Source: Alloalcanivorax profundimaris (lineage in GTDB: Bacteria; Pseudomonadota; Gammaproteobacteria; Pseudomonadales; Alcanivoracaceae). Taken from it: a stretch of DNA of 64,000 nt. Positions 61,123 to 64,000 of this stretch are shown here, in pieces. Positions within the stretch are counted from its first letter, which is position 1. Each line of letters starts with the position of its first letter. The position numbers were made by a program, and so were the translations under genes. The notes beneath the pieces are model-generated. The model was not told the origin of the DNA. It was given only the letters and a program-made list of their open reading frames with translations, and did no database searches. The stretch spans positions 186,001 to 250,000 of the forward strand of contig NZ_JABJWH010000040.1 of assembly GCF_015265435.1 (NCBI RefSeq), read 5' to 3'.

Positions 61123-61407
61123 ATGAAAACAATTCACAAGCATCGCCTGGAAACCGGCACCGAGGTACAGGAAATCCGCCTGCCGGAAGAGGGCGACGTG
61201 CTCCGCGTGGACTACATCCAGCAGGAGCGCCTGATCTACATGTGGGTCGAAGTGGACGCCGACACCGTGATCGACACCCCCAAGGAGGTGCGTCGCTTCA
61301 AGGTGTTCACCACCGGCAGCGGTATCCCCGACAACGCGGTCTATATCGGCACCACCCTGGACGCGCTCAAACCGGAGGCGTTCCACGTCTACGAACTGGT
61401 CGACTGA
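61123..61407 (+). CDS. Small conserved protein, DUF7352-like
   Basis: A 94-residue cytoplasmic protein: MKTIHKHRLETGTEVQEIRLPEEGDVLRVDYIQQERLIYMWVEVD, then RRFKVFTTGSGIPDNAVYIGTTLDALKPEAFHVYEL. The MKTIHK start and the YIGT ... FHVYE ending recall DUF7352 proteins seen in many bacteria and phages; the role is unknown. A GGAGGG site precedes the ATG. It stands alone between maeB and prfB. A GC-rich hairpin at 61043-61061 lies in the gap before it. Confidence 0.7.
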   Translation: MKTIHKHRLETGTEVQEIRLPEEGDVLRVDYIQQERLIYMWVEVDADTVIDTPKEVRRFKVFTTGSGIPDNAVYIGTTLDALKPEAFHVYELVD

Positions 61408-61461
61408 TCGCCCAGCCGGTAGAATGCGCGCCCTTTCACACACCGGGATTTGAGACCTTTT

Positions 61462-62581
61462 ATGGAAGTGAATCCGCTGAGAACCCACCTCACCGACCTG
61501 GCCGAGCGCGTCGCAGCGCTGAGGGGGTATCTTTGACTACGACCAGAAGAGTGAACGACTGGTCGAAGTAGAACGCGAACTGGCGCTCCCCGACGTCTGG
61601 AACGAGCCCGACCGGGCCCAGGCGCTGGGCAAGGAGCGCGCCCAGCTGGAAAGCGTGGTGACCACCCTGCGCGACGCCGATCAGGGCGTCGGCGACACCC
61701 GCGACCTGCTGGAACTGGCGGTGGAAGAGGGCGATGAAGCCACCGTCGCGGAAGTGGAAGCGGACCTGACGCGCCTGGAGCGCATGGTGGCGGACCTGGA
61801 ATTCCGCCGCATGTTCTCCGGCGAGATGGACACCGCCAACGCCTACCTGGACATCCAGGCCGGCTCCGGCGGCACCGAGGCCCAGGACTGGGCGGAGATG
61901 TTGCTGCGCATGTACCTGCGCTGGGGCGAGGCCCACGGCTTCAAGACCGAGCTGGTGGAAGCCTCCGACGGCGACGTGGCCGGCATCAAGTCCGCCACCG
62001 TCCGCTTCGAGGGCGACTACGCCTACGGCTGGCTGCGCACCGAAACCGGCGTGCACCGTCTGGTGCGCAAGAGCCCGTTCGATTCCGGCGGCCGCCGCCA
62101 CACTTCCTTCAGCTCGGTGTTCGTGGCCCCGGAAGTGGACGACGACATCGACATCGAGATCGATCCCGGCAAGCTGCGCACCGATACCTACCGGGCCTCC
62201 GGCGCCGGCGGTCAGCACGTGAACCGGACCGATTCCGCGGTGCGCCTGACCTACACCTTCACCGACCCGGACAATGGCAAGGAGCACATCGTGGTGACCC
62301 AGTGCCAGTCCGAGCGTAGCCAGCACCAGAACCGGGACAAGGCCACCAAGATGCTGCAGGCCAAGCTCTACGAGCTGGAGCTGCAGAAGCGCAACGCCGA
62401 GAAGCAGGCCCAGGAGAACGCCAAGGCGGACATCGGCTGGGGCAGCCAGATCCGCTCCTACGTGCTCGATGACGGCCGCATCAAGGACCTGCGCACCAAC
62501 GTGGAAAGCCACAACACCCAGCAGGTGCTGGACGGCGATCTGGATCGATTCATCGAAGCTTCCCTGAAAAGTGGACTCTGA
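61462..62581 (+). CDS. prfB: Peptide chain release factor 2 with programmed +1 frameshift
   Basis: Translation starts at ATG 61462 and meets an in-frame TGA at 61534-61536 after 24 codons; a +1 shift at CTT continues in frame from GAC 61535 to the stop at 62581, giving about 372 residues. Visible RF2 elements are the SPF anticodon tripeptide ([16 protein letters not shown]) and the GGQ hydrolysis motif ([18 protein letters not shown]). RF2 reads UGA and UAA, and the internal UGA makes its level self-controlling. The lysS start is 4 bp after the stop. Confidence 0.97.
61522..61536 (+). other. RF2 programmed frameshift site
   Basis: AGGGGGTATCTTTGA contains the internal Shine-Dalgarno-like AGGGGG, then the slippery CTT followed by the TGA stop and a C, the classic autoregulatory arrangement. 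Confidence 0.97.
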
Positions 62582-62585
62582 GAGA

Positions 62586-64000
62586 ATGGCTGACGAACAG
62601 ACCAAGCAGAACGACGCCAACGAGGAAAACCGCCTGATCGCCGAACGCCGCGCCAAGCTGGCGGAATGGCGCGACAGCGGGGCCGCCTTCCCCAACCATT
62701 TCCGCCGCGACAGCCTGGCCGCCGACCTGGAGGCGGAGTACGGCGCGTTGGACAAGGAAGAGCTGGAAGCGAAGGACATTCAAGTGGCCGTGGCCGGCCG
62801 CCTGATGCTCGACCGCAAGGCGTTCAAGGTGCTGCAGGACATGTCCGGCCGCATCCAGATCTACGCGCCGAAAGAAGTGCAGAAAGCCACCAAGCACTGG
62901 GACCTGGGCGACGTGGTGGGCGTGCGCGGCAAGCTGTGCAAGTCCGGCAAGGGCGACCTGTACGTGATGATGGATGAGTACCTGCTGCTCACCAAATCGC
63001 TGCGCCCGCTGCCCGAGAAGCACAAGGGCCTCACCGACACCGAGGCCCGCTACCGCCAGCGCTACGTGGACCTGATCGTCAACGAGGACAGCCGCGCCGC
63101 CTTCAAGATCCGCTCGAAAATCGTCGCCGGCATCCGCAACTATCTGGTCGGCCAGGATTTCATCGAGGCGGAAACGCCCATGCTGCAGGTGATTCCCGGC
63201 GGCGCCACGGCGCGGCCCTTCATCACCCACCACAACAGCCTGGACATGGACATGTACCTGCGCATCGCGCCGGAACTGTACCTCAAGCGGCTGGTGGTGG
63301 GCGGCTTCGAGAAGGTGTTCGAGATCAACCGCAACTTCCGCAACGAGGGCCTGAGCACCCGGCATAATCCGGAATTCACCATGCTCGAGTTCTACCAGGC
63401 CTACGCGGATTACCAGGATCTCATGGACCTCACCGAGGACATGCTGCGCACCCTGGCCCGGGACGTGCTCGGCGACACCCTGGTGCGCAACACCGTGCTC
63501 GATGAACACGGCGAGCCCGCCGGCGAAGTGACCTACGATTTCGGCAAGCCGTTCCGCCGACTCACCGTGTTCGACGCCATCCTCGAATACAACCCGGACA
63601 TGGACGCCAAGGAGCTGGCGGACGAGCAGGGCGCCCGGCGCATCGCCGAGGGCCTGGGCATTCCGCTCAAGGACGGCTGGGGCCTGGGCAAGGTGCAGAT
63701 CGAGATCTTCGAGAAGACCGCCGAGCACCGGCTGCAGGATCCCACCTTCATCACCGACTATCCCACGGAAGTGTCGCCCCTGGCGCGGCGCAAGGACGAC
63801 GACCCCTTCGTCACCGAGCGCTTCGAGTTCTTCGTCGGCGGACGCGAGATCGCCAACGGTTTCTCCGAGCTCAACGACGCCGAGGACCAGGCGGAGCGCT
63901 TCCGCGCCCAGGTGGCGGAGAAGGAAGCCGGCGACGACGAGGCCATGTTCTACGACGAGGATTACATCACCGCCCTGGAACACGGCCTGCCGCCCACCGC
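62586..64000 (+). CDS. lysS: Lysyl-tRNA synthetase, class II (3' end beyond window)
   Basis: About 471 residues are visible of roughly 500. The N-terminal anticodon-binding OB domain has [18 protein letters not shown], and the class II core has motif 1 ([21 protein letters not shown]) and motif 2 ([26 protein letters not shown]). Substrate residues such as [11 protein letters not shown] are present. It charges tRNA-Lys. The prfB-lysS order is standard in gammaproteobacteria. The motif 3 region lies beyond the window edge. Confidence 0.96.
   Translation, partial: MADEQTKQNDANEENRLIAERRAKLAEWRDSGAAFPNHFRRDSLAADLEAEYGALDKEELEAKDIQVAVAGRLMLDRKAFKVLQDMSGRIQIYAPKEVQKATKHWDLGDVVGVRGKLCKSGKGDLYVMMDEYLLLTKSLRPLPEKHKGLTDTEARYRQRYVDLIVNEDSRAAFKIRSKIVAGIRNYLVGQDFIEAETPMLQVIPGGATARPFITHHNSLDMDMYLRIAPELYLKRLVVGGFEKVFEINRNFRNEGLSTRHNPEFTMLEFYQAYADYQDLMDLTEDMLRTLARDVLGDTLVRNTVLDEHGEPAGEVTYDFGKPFRRLTVFDAILEYNPDMDAKELADEQGARRIAEGLGIPLKDGWGLGKVQIEIFEKTAEHRLQDPTFITDYPTEVSPLARRKDDDPFVTERFEFFVGGREIANGFSELNDAEDQAERFRAQVAEKEAGDDEAMFYDEDYITALEHGLPPT

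Noticed and set aside
58458-61124. An 888-codon open frame antisense to maeB.
   Set aside because: maeB is certain on the plus strand from full-length motifs; the antisense frame has no family motif or ribosome site.
61462-61536. In-frame stop in prfB considered as a mutation.
   Set aside because: The AGGGGG-TAT-CTT-TGA arrangement is the standard programmed frameshift of release factor 2.

Overview
The window is high-GC gammaproteobacterial DNA. The order recJ, maeB, prfB, lysS, a FadBA pair of gammaproteobacterial length, a SphA-type outer-membrane porin and many hydrolase/CoA genes suggest a marine hydrocarbon degrader of the Alcanivorax/Alloalcanivorax type. This placement rests on gene content and style only; no rRNA or tRNA gene is present.

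Layout. 1-5.1 kb: small stress and housekeeping genes (DUF3429, DUF1643, nitroreductase, Hsp20, dodecin, DEAD-box helicase, YceI). 5.2-11.4 kb: an iron module of DUF4198/DUF2271/PepSY genes, Fur-like boxes, a two-component system and a FepA-like TonB receptor. 11.5-12.9 kb: DUF4168 protein and CysH. 13.0-20.5 kb: a catabolic cluster of a hydrolase, two VOC proteins, a flavin hydroxylase and a SphA porin, followed by a LysR regulator and a citryl-CoA-lyase-like enzyme with a class III CoA-transferase; both operons start with nearly the same 54-bp promoter element. 20.6-28.1 kb: a NarL-type two-component system and a three-gene lipoprotein/secreted operon. 28.3-30.7 kb: a second TonB receptor and a truncated PepSY gene. 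30.7-34.8 kb: an LpoB operon of five envelope genes. 34.9-38.2 kb: ABC-F protein YbiT and a HipBA module. 38.3-43.2 kb: RpiR regulator, ureidoglycine-glyoxylate aminotransferase, allantoate-type amidohydrolase and an MFS carrier. 43.3-47.8 kb: a lipoprotein and a Zur-box-controlled zinc operon whose permease carries a frameshift. 48.0-53.0 kb: an accessory island. 53.2-64.0 kb: fadBA, recJ, maeB, a small unknown gene, prfB with its programmed frameshift, and lysS running off the end.

The most notable content is the AT-rich island at about 48.4-52.1 kb. It holds a retron of the St85/Sen2-Ec86 kind: a retron reverse transcriptase (NAxxH, YADD and VTG motifs), an NDT-like effector related to RcaT, and upstream a candidate msr-msd RNA with complementary a1/a2 ends, a 21-bp msd stem and a consensus-like promoter placed at the a1 end. 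A PD-(D/E)xK nuclease-like protein converges on it. The island sits between a broken NERD gene on the left and a decayed IS481-type transposase and a dead parE on the right, so it looks like a defence insertion hotspot.

All positions, motifs and repeats were read by eye; family names come from recognised motifs and no database search was run.
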